Under the pieces are notes generated by a model. The model was not told the DNA's origin and did no database searches. It worked only from the letters and a program-made list of their open reading frames with translations. The position numbers were made by a program, and so were the translations under genes. Shown here in pieces: positions 23,212-38,200 of a stretch of DNA of 64,000 nucleotides. Numbering within the stretch: position 1 is the stretch's first letter; the number at the start of each line of letters is the position of its first letter. The stretch is from the NCBI RefSeq assembly GCF_964199755.1, contig NC_133910.1, positions 9,233,711 through 9,297,710 of the forward strand, in the 5' to 3' direction. The stretch comes from Larus michahellis. Taxonomy: Eukaryota; Chordata; Aves; Charadriiformes; Laridae.

Positions 23212-26200
23212 TTAAGGCCACAGTGTCCTTGGGCTTGAGATAGACGGCCGGATACTGCCTTTAGGAGATGGCTTGGACCCAAACCATGACATCTAGGACA
23301 GGAAAGCACAATACACGTTATGCCAGGTTCACACTTTTAAGAGGCTGAAGATTTGAAAAAGAAAGAATACGGTCATAGGCATCTCCCCCTCATTTGATGG
23401 AAAGAACCCTTTATAAAACAGAACGCCGCAGACTTCAGACTGAAGTGAAAATAGTTTCACACAAGGACAAACCAAGAATTTGGCTTCCTGCTTTTGAATA
23501 TTTGACTGTACTCCAGCAAGGAGCTTCTACCTTCCCTCCACGGACTGAGTCCGCTGGGCAAAACCGTGCCGTTACTCCTTCTCTGAAGCACTGCAAAGTT
23601 GCTGTTTCCCTCACTGAAGTGGACAATTTACGATACGCATGTATGTGATTAGCTAACATTTTAATAATAAATTATGTTTTTTTATTGTAGCTAACATTTG
23701 GAAAAGATACTTTTCATGATCTCCCAGCATCTAAGACTTTTCATTTTGGCTGCTGGGAGTCCCGTTAGAGGCTACAAGTGAACAGAACCCTTACCTTGTA
23801 CTCCAAAGTTTCTTTAAGCATGTTTTCTTCCTCTTGGGAAAAATTCAGTAACACAGATACAGCTTTAATTAGATGGAATGCCTGAAAGAAACCACAGCAT
23901 TGTGTTGCCTAAGACGCTCTCAGGCTCTACATTCTGGACTATGATGCAGCAGTTTTTCTGCAGGTTTGGTCACAGACTTTTTAGTCACACCCGCGAAGAG
24001 CAGACCAGCAGCCTTCCATTATCCCCTGTTCCAACAGACTAGGATGGCCTGTATCTTATTTCTTCTGTTTGTTTCCTGGCTTTCTGTTCTTTAACATTGG
24101 TTTGCGTATTTTAGGGAAAGAAGACAAATGGGGAGCCTAGTTAGTTAGAACAGAGAAGCAGCCTGGCTCCCGTGGCATCCTAGGTTTTTTTAAGCTTAGA
24201 ACAGTTGATCAAACCAGCATGTAGGCAGGGAAGAATTGTGGCATTTAAATATACACTTGAGTCTATTAACACTACAGTACTAATATTCTAAATGGGGCAC
24301 ACAATGCAGAGTTTGTAAAGGAGTCAAGCACTCAGGATACCATGGAGTTGCGCAATTATTTCTTGATCTTACCCACTGACTTGCCATTAAGCAGAGTGTA
24401 TTGTTGCGCATGAGTTTTTTTTACCTTTAACTTTTTTGACCCAATGTGGAGAATGTGAAGGAGCTCCAAATGCACAAGGAATTACTTCTTACAGATCAAC
24501 AGCAAGTAATTTATGTCTTTTCCTTGTTTTTTTCGGGTTTTTTTTTTTTTGGCTGTCTTTCTTAAATATACAACCATTTGACTCTAATTACATACTCCAT
24601 ATGCTTTTCAGAGTAGTGCAGAAGGAATGTCTTGTAGCTTCAGATCTTTAACTTCCAGACATAACTACCTCTCAAAAATTCACATTTCCCTTTCATTTAG
24701 TTCCTCATAATCTGTACTTCCAAACATATCGCTGTTAGCTATTTTGCTTCATTGTGCTGAATCAGTCAACAACTTTTTAGATGTAAAGTATGGAATTGGC
24801 ATAGAAGTGTCCTGTCCTTGGCAGGTAACGGGTGGCAGTTTCTAGAGGAAGACAGACTTAGAAAGAAAATGCAAGTGTACATCTTTACCTCAGATTCCCG
24901 GCAGGACATGAATTTCAGTACAACATGTTTAAGGTATTCAAAGTTTATCTCCCTTGAGTCATTTAAATCAGAGTTGTTTGTGACAGTCACAGAAGCATTA
25001 GGCACTTCAGAATTTGCTTTTTCACGTACTTCAGGTACCTCACTGTCAGGCCTTATTTTCTAAAAAAAGAGAAGTACATTGTAAGAAGCAATCAAACCTC
25101 AGTTGTTCAATCTACAGAAATGTATTAGACGCCCAAGGTAACCAAACACAGGTGTTCTGTAACTAAAATTCTCTGTTGCAAGAGTCAAGTGGTGATGGCT
25201 ACCTGTCACACCATCCAGTCAATAAATGAGCCAGAATACCGTACTTCCTTAATTTAAGGGTTCACCGATCTGCCTGCAAACACAGGGAAACTGCAGACAT
25301 CCCTAGTGAAAAAAGTTACGCTCTAGCTACCAGTCAAGCTTTTGGAATTAGTAGTGCAAGTAGCTGTCAGTAAGCGCCAGCTGAAGAGACTGAAAAAACA
25401 TAACCCTTACCAACTCTTTCTGGAGGGTTTTCTTGAGTTCTGCCATTCTTTGCTGTAGCTGCTTTATCATCTGTAAGCGGAGTAAAGGACACGGTTAATA
25501 CAGTATTCATTGTCAGGATGCATTTTGACCCACAGATCTCTGGAAAAACCCACGACGAACAGGTGTAATGAATGAAACAATCATTAAACAATGTTCACAG
25601 CTCCGAATAAGCAACCTGATGTCTTGCCTTTCCAGCCGCACAGATTAGCGGGCATGAGATAGGATACTTGGGCTTTCATGGGACAGCACAGTGGAAGTGA
25701 GCTGGATTCACACAAAAGGGCTCTGTAGGAAAGCTGTAAACAGTATCATTTGCTGCATCTTTCCACCAGAATAGATAAGTATTCCTACAATTCTGGCTGC
25801 AGTTTTTATCCACTGTTGCTATATCCTTGTACAATCCAGAGGAAAAAAACAAATTACTCACAGAATATTGGATTCAAATTGGATCTGTCATTTTGGTAAG
25901 CTTGTCCTTCTAAGGCTGCAGCGTAAGCAGCACCAATTATTAGACTTACTAATTAAAAGGGGAAAGACTAACAGCTGTTTCTGCTGTTTCGGTTCACCTT
26001 GTTTTTCTCAGCAATTTGCTGTTCCAGCTCTCTGTTATCCTTCTGAAGTTTGACAACGTCTGCAGCTGCTACCTCTCCGTTCTGTTCCACCACACGGTTT
26101 TCTGGAGAATGGCAATGCTCGTTACTCAAGACTCCTGTTGATTCCTCTAGTTCTGAAACCTATAAAAATGAAGAGAGCGAACTGCAGAGATACCACGACA

Positions 26201-29200
26201 TTTGCAGCCCATGAACACTCCCTAGGGAGAAGGCTTGACTTCTGTTTGGTTGTTGGTTTTGGGGGTGGGGTGGTGGTGACTTTTTTAAACCAGAAAGCAT
26301 TAGTAACAATCTAGTTGGCTCCATCTCTGTCTCATCGGTTTCGTAATGGTTCTCTCAAGAGATTTTACGAGTCAAACAAAATAATGGGGCGTCTTCCATA
26401 AACCAGTCACAGACCATACAGGAAACAGCTTTCTTTAGGAAGACAGGGAACAACAAATAATGGTAGTCTACACTGCTGGTGTTTCAGGTCATGAGCAAGT
26501 TGTCAGAGCATGTATCACCACGCATGACAGAACTGGGGTCTCTTGCACACTGGTTTATTTTCTTGAGAAGTCTGAACAGATCAGATTTGCAACTGCACTC
26601 ACATTTTTCTCATGTTCTCTGGCCAACAGGCACTGCTGTATCTGCAACTTCAGTTCAGCAATTTCCTTTCTTGCCATTTCTTCTTTCTCCACTGCTCGGC
26701 TATTACTTGCTTCTATGTCGGATTGCAACTGATGCATTTGCAGCAAGACAGCTTCATGATCTGAGAAAGGCGTGTAAACATAAGACTTTGATTAAAAAAA
26801 GTGGTTTTGTTTTTAAGGATGCAGGAGGGAGACTGACTAATTAATACTGAAGGATACAAAATTTTCAAAGTTATTAAATATGGAAGAAAATCTAGAATTA
26901 TTACAATCTATCACACAAGACCAGAACTAGAGGCTGTACTTGGATAAAGCTGTCTGGGATACAGTAGGCTCATTTGGTCTAACCTTGACTGAGTTGGTTT
27001 AGTTCTTCCTTCTGTTTTAGAAGTATATCACATTTTTCATCAATCAGCTGGTCTTTTTCCTTTATTAAGGATGCCAGATGTGAAACCTTCAAAGCAGACA
27101 AACAAACAAGCAGAAGTCATTAAAGACAGAAAACTAGAAGAGGGCAATGAAAGATTTCAACGTACCTCAGAGGTTCAGAATCTATTTATTTTTTTTTTGT
27201 GGGAAGGACTGGAGAAGAATTCTTGTATCAGTAACTGGTATCTACAACTGGCAGGGGCTGCCTGAGCTCTGTGCTAGGCAATACAACACCTTGAGAAAGT
27301 GGTTTGCGCAGCATTAGTGTTACAGGTAATACAACGTGGATGTCTGTCATCTGTCCAGAGACTCACAGCAGGCACCACTTCTACAGTACCGACCTCATTA
27401 GAAAGCACTGAAGTCAATGTGCTGTAAGGGCTAAAACACACTCCACTTCTGATAAACTCTGTGCCACAATCACAAATTGCCTCGTAACCAGCAGGTGGCA
27501 GCTGTAAAACAGCCGCTGAGCAGAACCAGCGATCGCCTTACACCCCTTTTACATACAGCTGGACTAAGCAAGCACAGATCTACAGCAGTCCCAGAAGAAT
27601 AAAGAAACCACAAGATGGGACTAAATCCGGTCAGACTTGCTCAGCTGGCAGTTCCCAGCTTCAGCAAACACAAGCTCATTTTATCCACCATGACCATTTT
27701 TAATAAAAGAAGAACAAAACAAGACCACCCAGAATTTATATTTGGTTACTGGATACAAGCTCCTCCCTATGAGGAAATTTACAATTTTAGAACTGCTGTG
27801 CTTCAGAGGAACAATGATGTGATGTAAGTGATGAAAGGAACAACAACAGAACAAATAGGTTTCTTTAAAACAAACTGCCAACTAGTCTAATGCCCCAGGA
27901 CGGCTGGCCCACTGGGACTAGGCACCAGCTCACAGATGTAAAGGGCACTGAAATATCAGTCACCTTCATTCTGCGCAAATGTATTCACTTGCTGCTACCT
28001 GGTCTTCCCCTCACTTGTTCATATCCAACCGCCACAACTTGCCATAACTCTCGAGCCTACAAACTTAGGAATATCCTTAACTTTGCAGTCAGCAGCGTTT
28101 TACATTATTCCACTGTAATAACTCACGTAAGTTGATTACGCTCTTGTGCAGGCATTTACAGACACCCTTAAGTTTCAAGTTTACTGAGGCAACCACTGCT
28201 GTCTCACGTGCTGTGGATACTTTTCTAATTAATGTTCCTGACTGCTATGATAATTAAGTCCAAATCTAGTCTGGTCTGTGCAAGGTGGAGAGCACCCAAA
28301 CATATTTTAGACCACCAGTATTAACCAACCTGCTGTTGTAATTCCTCTCTTTGGTTTCGTGTTTCTTCCAATGCTTTGGCAATTTCAACGCTGACAGTCT
28401 CTCTGCTGCTCAATTCACTCTGCAAACCAAAAGAAATTCAGAGGTTACTCAAGACAACTAAAATCAAGTCAGTCTCTCATGTTTAAACCCAAACCCATTA
28501 ACAACTGGAACTTACGGGTGTTCTAACACACCATAATTTACGCTTCCAAGTGACAGTTACTGTTTTGTTTTACTGCACTGCTGCTATCTGCACATGTAAG
28601 AGCAACACAGAACTGATGCAAGAGGCCAAACATATCCAATGTTTAAAACATCCTTTAGCTTGAAGTCTCTATTAAAAAGTAGTTCCTTCCTGCAACTGAT
28701 CTTTATTCCAATTGTGCATCCAAGAGTAGCTACAGAGAAAAGTTTCAACAATCTATAATTATAGTCTGTAAATCCAATGATAAGCTGTAAATACCTGACC
28801 AATTTAAGTATTTAACTTTTGTTTTGAATGTTATGAATGGAATTTGATGTTTAACTATTCTGTATTCATTACTGCTAACAGGACTCAAAAAGCTCTTCAT
28901 GCCTGACAATACGCAGATGTATTATTTCTGCCTGATTTAGGCAGACCCAAGCATTCCGTTTCAGAAAAGGATCACCCATTTGTAACGGTCCTGAAATGCA
29001 TTTCTACTGAGTACCAAAGCTGATTTACAGCTGGAAGTACATGCAACCTGAATGTAATACACTTTGCTGTTAACCGTCTCTCAAACGCAGCTCTGTATTT
29101 AACCCATGCCACTAACCAATTAAGCCCTTACCTTTAGCCTGTTCAGTTCAGACTCTTGTTTTTTTAAAGAAGTCTCATACTCTTCTCTGCTTCCATTAAG

Positions 29201-32200
29201 ATTTTCATTTTCCTTTTCCAACTGGCTCTGTAAAATAAGAGATTGCTCAAAAACTAAGCACAATTATTTTAATGCTTTATTTAAAAAATTCAACACATCA
29301 AATGCTTTGTTCATATTTAGTTTCTCAAAGTATGAGATCTTCTCTTATAATGCCAGGAGCATGCAAGGCCTACAAGCTGTGTTAAAGTCATTTTGTGAAG
29401 GCTCACATGGCCCACTGAACAGTTTCCGTACTTACGATCTTCTGCTGAGTAGCTGTTTTATCAAATTCCCAAGCTGTTTCAAGAGCAGCAATTTGAGACT
29501 CCAGTCCAGTAACTTTCTGATCATACTGATGTTTCTCACTTAAAATCTGTTGCTGTAGTTTACTTCTTTCACTCTCTAGATCAGTTTGCTTAAGAGAAAT
29601 AAAACCACTACGTTAATAAAATGGTATTTTGAAGCTCTGACAAGAATTGGACACCATTCCATGAGACATATGCTCAAACTGAAGCAACACTATTCCTTTG
29701 CAGGAGTGTCATGTACGCATATACAGACCCTAGTTCAGGAGACAAACAGCAAGAAAACACTTGAGTAACGAAACAACACAGAGAAATTAATCTCTCTGCT
29801 ACTGGTCAGTGAACCATCATACTCACCAGCTTCTGGATCTTCAGGTCCTGCCCAGCTGCTGCTTCTTTGCTCTTTTTCAATGCTTCTGTTGCAATCTGTA
29901 GTTTTTGTTCCAGTTCTTTTTTCTAAAATATAACCATACATTAAATTCCTTATCCATTGGCGCCTACGTTATTAGAAAAAATGTACAGAATGGGGGATGA
30001 CCCAGTAGGGGAAGGTAAACATTAAAACCACAAAACCACATAGTTCAGAGAGACTGCCGACTTGACACACACTGCTTTTACAAACTCTTCACCACGCCAC
30101 TACCCTCCAGCAACACTTGCACTTCAGCTACTTGTTTCTTAGGACAGAGAAGATATGCATGAAATCTCCAACTTCATACCCTCTAGGCCCACTGAAGGTG
30201 GGGAGATGACTGAGACATTGATCAATTAGACTTCCCTTTCAAGACTAAGTGTGACATACGGTCTCACCTTTGGCTGAAAGCACAAGAGGAGGTACAGGGC
30301 ATAAAGATGCTGGGAACAGTGGGAATGTATAGTGAAAAAATAATAATATTTACCCGTGTTTCCAACTGGTTCACAGTCTCGGTGTGACGTGTTCTGTCTG
30401 TTAGTAGCTGCTGCCTGGTTTCATCCAGTTTCTGCTCAAGAGTAGCTTTCTGAACATTGAGATGAAAAACAGGACAAAGGATGAACAAAGAGGGAAGGTT
30501 TTTTTAATTAGCATTTTTCTTATTTCATTAATAAGGTCAAACTAATATGGAGCAGTTATTTTGATGTGCAATGCAGCTTTGCTCTTGGGAACCAGCAAGT
30601 TTGATGCTACTGCATAGGGCCTCTACAGATCATGTTGCCCTGAGCATGACATCGTTAATTAAGATGACATCATTAATTAAGAATGGTAAATTCACTGGCA
30701 TCCTGTCATGATCCAGATGTAAGTTCTAATCAACAGCCAGGTCATAATTTTCTAACCCTGCCCAAGTTTAAGGAATTAAAAATATTTTGTCTGAGAGCTT
30801 AACTGCTGCATCACAGCAAACGCAAACCCAACACTTTTGGTATTTACTTTCCAAAATGTTTTGCTACCCTTACATGGACTTCAAACTGGCTCAAGTTTAC
30901 TAGGCCAAGTTCTTTTATGATAGCAACATTGAGTTGATGTGTCTTGTAGGCAACACCTGACTCAGGAAGAGCACGCCTTCCTTGCCAGCGCAGGATGCAG
31001 CTGGGGAAGCACTGCTCCGAGTCGATTCTGAGCGGGAACATCGGTGCTCCAGAAAGAGATCAAGAAGTAATGAGAGAAAGGGCATTGACCCAAGCTAAGT
31101 TCTTTGTTTTCTGCTGTTTCTTAACGCTTCTGAGGCTCAAGCTTTCAATATACAACTTTCTGTTTGTGCGTCTATGTGCAAGAACAGTTCCTCCCTGGCT
31201 CAATGCTTTGCAAGTCATGATAATAAAAGACGAACAAGGAGAAGCGTGCACTGTTCTCTGTAAGGATTAACCAATAAAACTCTCCAGTTGTTCTACCTCC
31301 TGTGGGCATGTTAAAAAGCTGCTCTTTTGCTTCTAAGCAGTCAGATGCATTGCCTAAACAGACAATGCAGAAAGACCAATGAAGACATCTGTGCAGTATC
31401 TACATAACCAGGCTCAATGGAGTCATGCACACAATTCTGTCCAGCACAGACCACATGCCAATATACACTGAAGGGACAAACGTGCCTGCATTACTTCATC
31501 GTATATTCTTTCCATGTAGGATAAGTAACTCATGTCCTAACAAAATCTCACTAAGATTGCACTTCTAAGCAGTCTATAAATGTATAATTACCTCCTTGAG
31601 TAGCTCCTGCACATGTTCATCCCCCGAAAGATTTCTTTCTAGCTTTTTTTCTAAGGAAGACACTTTTTCCTGCAGCTGTTCAGTAAGTTTACTTCTCTCA
31701 GCAAATTCAAAAGTCACCTGTGAGAACAAGAAATCACAGAATCTTTTTTGTAGCAAAGCTTTTATGTAATCCATTGTAGTTTAACTTAAAAAAACTGCCA
31801 TTAGGAAGAGAAAAGTCCTATTCGAAAAGACAACATGATCCCAAAACACTTTCAAACTCACAGCACATTACCCAAGTGTGCACCTTTACACCAGCCAACA
31901 GCAGATGCATCTTAAAACACTTCACCTTTTGCTTGTGTTGTTCATATTCCACCTTCAGAGATTCATGCTCCACCTGTAACACTTCCAGTCTCTTCTCACA
32001 ATCAGAACCAGCAACTCGAGCCTAAAAATTTTGAGAAATTACTTGCTTTGAAACTTAGATTTCCAAAACACGTAACTGATATCTAATCTAACTTCTGCAG
32101 ACAAGGAGCTCTTTGAATCAAATCTCACTTAACTCAAACTTACATTTTGCAAGTCTACAGAAAGCTGCTGAATGACAGTTTGTAGCTCCTGTTCTCTTAA

Positions 32201-35200
32201 CTCCAGAGCAGTGATCTTATTTTCTGCATTTGTCTCAGCTGTCATTAGTTCATCTCTTCACAGAAAGAGAATAAAAAAAGGTGACATACCATTCCAGAAA
32301 AATAATCTTTAGCAGAGAATTCTGCTTCTTATGAAAATGGGCCAGGCAACATCAACAAGGTTTTCTTGTCCTAAAACCAGCCACTGCTTGATTATACATT
32401 TTCCAAAAAAAGTGACAGTTAAGCATTCAAACTATGAAAAAAAGAAATCACAACAAGCTTACAAAATCCTAAACAAGTACTACTTTAACTGGCTTGAAAA
32501 CAACTATAAACTTGGCATTTACACCCACATCAGCATACCAGAAGCAATTATTCAGTCAGCTCACTACGTATATAAACTCTTCCAAAAAGACAGAACTGGG
32601 CACAAAGTATAGGGAACACGAATGCACTGCTCCTCCTGACACACCACATCCGTACCTCTGTGCCTCCAGCTCCAAGAACTGCTGCTGCAACTCTTGCAGA
32701 TCTTTCCTTAGGCCCGATGACTCGTTGCTTGCAGCCCGAAGCACCTCTTTAGCGTGGCTTAGTTCTTGAGTGCATGCCTCTAGTTCCTGCTCTGTTTTGC
32801 TCAGAGATTCTTCCTTTTTCAAAAGCTGAATATTAGAACGTTATCTTTGACAATACAGATGACCTGGCAATACTGATAAAGTCTTCTCATTGAAGCTTGT
32901 CTCTTATTAAGTTATGAGCTGAATTAAATGAAATAATAAATAACTCCCAGGAAAAATCACTGTCGAAATAAACTACGTACCTACTGTTAGGATTTTGACA
33001 CTGATCAAGACTGTATACAAGCACAAAGGCTAAAAAAGTAACGCAGAGCTACCACTAACTCAGTATCCTAACAGAAATTTCAGGAAAGAAAAAAAAAAAA
33101 AGTTTAAAATAATCTTACCATGTGTTTAACTTTGGCAATTTCCTGCTGTTGAAAGCCCTCCAGTTCATCAATTTCATCTCTTTTTTGAAAAAGGTTCAAA
33201 CTCTGCTCCCTCATTTCTTGTAACTGTGTTTCAAGCATTTTTTTTTCCTGATAAACCAACAAAAACAAAAGGAATCCGAGAATACCGGTATGCTCATTTC
33301 AAGTCAATAGATTAAGTTTAGTTAGACTCTCTGGGAAAGGAATCTCGTCTTGCAGCTGTAAGGCTCTCTGATGGTCCTACGTGTAGAACTAGAAACTCAT
33401 CCCCATTCACGTTGCAGTAGGCAATGTGGAGCAAATTACCAAACTTCTACAATCACCAAAAAAAAATATCCATATTCATTACAAGGCAGCCAGTGATCAC
33501 GCAACTGAACTCTTGAAAATGGACAGCAAATAGTAGCATGTTTAATGTCTTCATAATCAGAGATACTTTAAAATAGCCTAAGCTAAACAGCTAGAACAAG
33601 ACTGAAATCCCGTATTACAAATATCCCTACCACATAGTTTCATTTATTTTATGAAACAGATGATCTACTGCAAGACTTCAGACAGTCACTATCTCCTTCT
33701 GCATCCCAGCTGCCTCCTCCGTAACAAAGGAAACTATTGTTCCCCCTTACAGAAGTATACCTTTCTCACCGCAACCCATCATTCTTTGCCTCCCCTCTGA
33801 AAAACAACTCCAGATATACCTCCTGAAGCACTGGGGCTGGTAATGAAAGCAAATGTCTGGCCTCTCCCACTGAACAAAGATCAAACAATAAAAAGGGCTG
33901 CGCAGAGTTGAGCTGTAGGAAGCGTACAGGCTGGTGCTTACAAATACACACGCACAAGAAAGACCACCCCAAAACTCCAAAGCTTAATTACCTTTTCAAT
34001 TTGACCCAGTTTTTCCATCCACTCCTGAACAAGAAAGAAGAAAAAAAAAATCAAAATCTGTTTGTAGACTTTCAAGGACAGCAATTACAGTTTAAAAAAA
34101 ATTGCACGGTTAACGGAGATACTAAGTTGTGGTAACCATTAAAAAGGTCATCAGCAAAAGAAAACTAACAGCTAGTGTTTTAATATAAAAGCTGAGAAAT
34201 CGTTTATGCTACCTGAATAAGCTTTATGCGAGTAAAATAAAATAAAAAAGTGACAACAGGTGTACTGCAACTGAATCTTACCTAACACAAGTGCAAGCTT
34301 AACCTTACATTAGAAGCTGTTGTGGGCTCTTTTTAAAAAGAGTGAGAACAGTCAGAACCATGAGAAGTCCTACACCATTTCTGGCATTTAAACTGAATAC
34401 TCCCTTCTTTCCTCAATGTTGGCACGCTAAGCAAATACAATGCACAATGACTATTTTAATTAATGGCGACACCTGCTCAAAACATCAAGGTCACGCACTC
34501 AGGTCTCCACAGACGGTCAAAAGTTGAGTTTTCAAGCTCTGTTACCTGGTCCTTTTTTTCTAAGGCCAAAGCCATTCCTTCAGCCATCTTGGCTCGACTG
34601 GCCTGGTGAGCTTCATTCTGCTCCTGAAACTTCCTCATGGAGGCTATCAACAGAGAATCACCAGATATATTAAAAACTCCTCTTTTAAAATTGCTTCTCA
34701 ATTTTCTATAAGTTATTTGTTACTTTAAAGAGCTTCTCCTGCAAGTAATTAGCCCCATCTTGACTCTCTAGCACTAACCCTGTGCCACCTACTTCCTCGC
34801 ACCGCTTGCACGCTGTGCAAATGCCAGAAATAACAGCAGACAGCAGTCCTGTTCCTCACTGGATTATAACAAAGCTGTCGGTTTCAAAAAAGTCTCTCCC
34901 GCACGTTAGCCCCAAATTTGGCAAAAGGAGTATAACAAGTGTGTTCAACAGCCAACACACTACTGCTGCTTTTCACACTGTAAACAAGGCAAGATTTTGT
35001 GTCTATCTGTTTGCAACCTAGAGGTGCACAGTTTGAAAGGAAGCGATTAAAACATCTGTACATCAAACCCATTTCCTTCCAACCATAACAATTTCCAACT
35101 TAAAAAAAAACAAAAGGAAAAAGAAAAGTACATACAATCCTGATGCTTTTCTAATGCATTTTCAAGCTTCTCTTTTATCTTCTGCAAGTTTCGGATCTGA

Positions 35201-38200
35201 TCAGCATAATCTTGTGGGAGGAGGGAGAAGCACAGACCAGGAATGAACAGACATTGGGGAAGGAAATTTAAAAAAAAAAAAAAAAAGAAAAGAAAAAAAA
35301 AGAAAAAAGGATGAGTGGAAAATGACAATGATTTTCTCAATCAGAAAATCATTCCTGCTGAGGAAAACTTGGGAGACCGTAACAATGAACACAAGCAAAC
35401 AGTTCTGAACTGTCCGTAGGGTACATGGTTGGTACAAACAGGAGGACCTATCCTAGGTGTGCTAGTTACACAAAAATGGGAATGAAGAACTATCCCACAT
35501 TTTACTTCATTCAAGAATAGTGATCTATTTAACTTGTTTTAGGAAAGGTCTCTCTTGCTGGAGGATGCAAGGATGGGGCAATTCACAGACGCTTGCACCC
35601 TTGTTCCATCCTGCTCCTTGCTGGAGTCACACAGTATCTCTGGGCTGAGCCCTGACTGGGGCTCCCGCTCGGCTAACAATCTCGCGCTCTTACCAGTACT
35701 GAGCCTACCGAGCAGAACTGACAAGGAAGGCAGATATAAAAAACCAGAACAAAAAACACACGCACTTGGAAGAAATTTATGTACAACGGAAAGGCAGATT
35801 TACTTACTGACTGGCTGCTTGCATGAGTCTCTCAATATTCAGAGCCTCCCTCTCTCCTACTAAGCCCGAACCAGCACTTTTAAGTTTACCTTATGTAAAC
35901 AGGTGAACGCTTCGCCCTTTCAAATTGCAATGTACAATCATTTTTGAATCCTACATTTTCTTGAACTGAACAGGAGCCTGGTAAATCTCCAAAATAAACT
36001 AAAATAATCCTGAGCTGGCTATAACCTTACCTTATTTTCCAAGGCCTTCTCTGAGCTTTGGGAAGCAGCAGCGTAACACAGTTTAACCTAGTCTTTGATC
36101 CACTCCATACAACAGGGATGGAGAGCAGCATCAGAGCAGGGCCCTTATTACAGCTTTACAGAACAAGGTATTATCTTTGAAAGAAAAAAGCCTCAACCCT
36201 GTTTGAATATTTTGAATTTTTTTCATTTCAAAGTTCACTTCTTTAAGGATGGTTACTGTGTTACATCAGAAAGCTCAGATCTTAAGAGAACCAAAACCAT
36301 TACGTACATGGAATAAGTAAAATAAAAGTGGGGAAAGACACTATTTGAAGCATGGGGACAAAACACTATCCCAGCTGTTCAAAAGAATCATGTAAATGTG
36401 TTGTGAAATCAGCAGAAGAGAGTCAGTCGTCTTTACAAAAAATCAGTTCTACTGGATGCTACCTAGACGACAATGAACAGAGTTGTTACAAATGGTAACA
36501 AAAAAACCCTAACCCCATGTATTTTTAATAAATTAAAACACTTAAGTTCAAAGGAAAATACTTCCTAAAGTAATAGGGTTTTATACGTATCAAGACACAT
36601 ACCAGACAGCTTGACCTCCAGTTTTCTTATTTGTTCATTTCTTCTGAACAACTGGGATGAAAGATCCTCTCTAGAGCTGCTTCCATCAGAAGCCTTGGTA
36701 GAAAAACAACACTCACGTAACTTACAAAATTTCGAAAAAGTGGATGCTGCCATATACTAACTCTGTGATAATAAACGCTACCCCACCCAGGAATAATGCT
36801 TCGGTTTCCCACATAAAGGGGAAAGTTGTACTAGCACAGCAGAATGTGTAAAAAATGCTGAAGAAGTAAAATAGTAAGGGCTTAAATTGTCAGCTCTGCA
36901 ATGCTGGCCTGTTCCATGAAACACAACGCCTTTAAAAGAAGCTATAGCTGAAAACTGTTCCAAGTGGGCACTGAGGAGATGGCAGAACACAAAGACTAAG
37001 GTGGGCAGGCGTGGAAATCGGGCTTTACAGCACAGGTTTCAGGATGGGTCAAAGCAAAAGCCTTTTGAAAAACTAAAAAAGTACGAAAGAAACAGTAACA
37101 CTCTTCACACGGGACAAGCTCGCTTAAGCACTAACGCAGTAGTCTTGCCATGCAATGGGCTCTCCATGCAAAATCCACTGCGTAACTGACTCGTGGTTCT
37201 CTGTGGGGATTTTTTTGCTTCATAAAAATCAATATTAAGAGCAGTTAAATTAATATTGCTAAAACAACTCATTCTTAGAGATTTTCTGAAAACTGCTCAA
37301 GACTTCAGCTACCATCGTTATTTGTTTTCTGTTCTGTAAACTCACAAGACGGTAAATGAAATTTCTATGTGGAACATATTAAGTGCAAAAAAATTTCAGA
37401 AAAACAGAAGACTAATATATTTCCATTATAAAATGTGTTCAAACAGAACTGGAATTTCAGCTGAGCTTCAGAAAAAAACCAAGTTAAAACTCAACTGTGT
37501 AAATAACTTCTGCATTTTGCAGACAGCAAATCAGAATAATAAAGCAACTTGCTGCAATACAGCGGGTACTGTTGGCTCCAACAGCAGTGCAACACCGTGT
37601 CTTAATCCAGGTTTTAAAAATACAATAGCCATCAAGGGGCAGAGGTGCCAGAGCACTACAGGGCTTCATTTAACCCTGGAATTATACAGCTTCCTCAAAC
37701 AATGCTTTATAGTGAAAGAAAGTTTAAACCAGACATTGGAGGAACTACAATAGTTCTGAACGCAGCAAAACTGAACATGTGTTGCATAAACAATATGCTC
37801 AAGTAGGAAGGGTACCAGGAAGCCAAATGGTAAACACAGGACCACAGCAAGACCTTCGCTAGCCAGCACCCAGCTTACTTTCCTACTGCTTCAGTAATTA
37901 AATTTACAAATAGGTATCTTACACATTACTACAGCTTTATTCAATGTTTTATGTCTGCTAAACAATGTTATGTGCTGAGACAGCTTTGTAACTCATGTTT
38001 ACATGGGAACATAAGCCTCCTGGTAACTCCTATGGTTAACATACAAACATTTTTTCTTCAGTATTTAAGTTTATTCAAGCTAATGATTCATTTATGCATT
38101 AAGACGTTCAAAGACACCCCAATACGTAGTCAACTTATACACTAGACTTAAATTGTTGTGAGTAAAGCTGTAATAAAAATGCTGCAAGAAAAATCAAATT

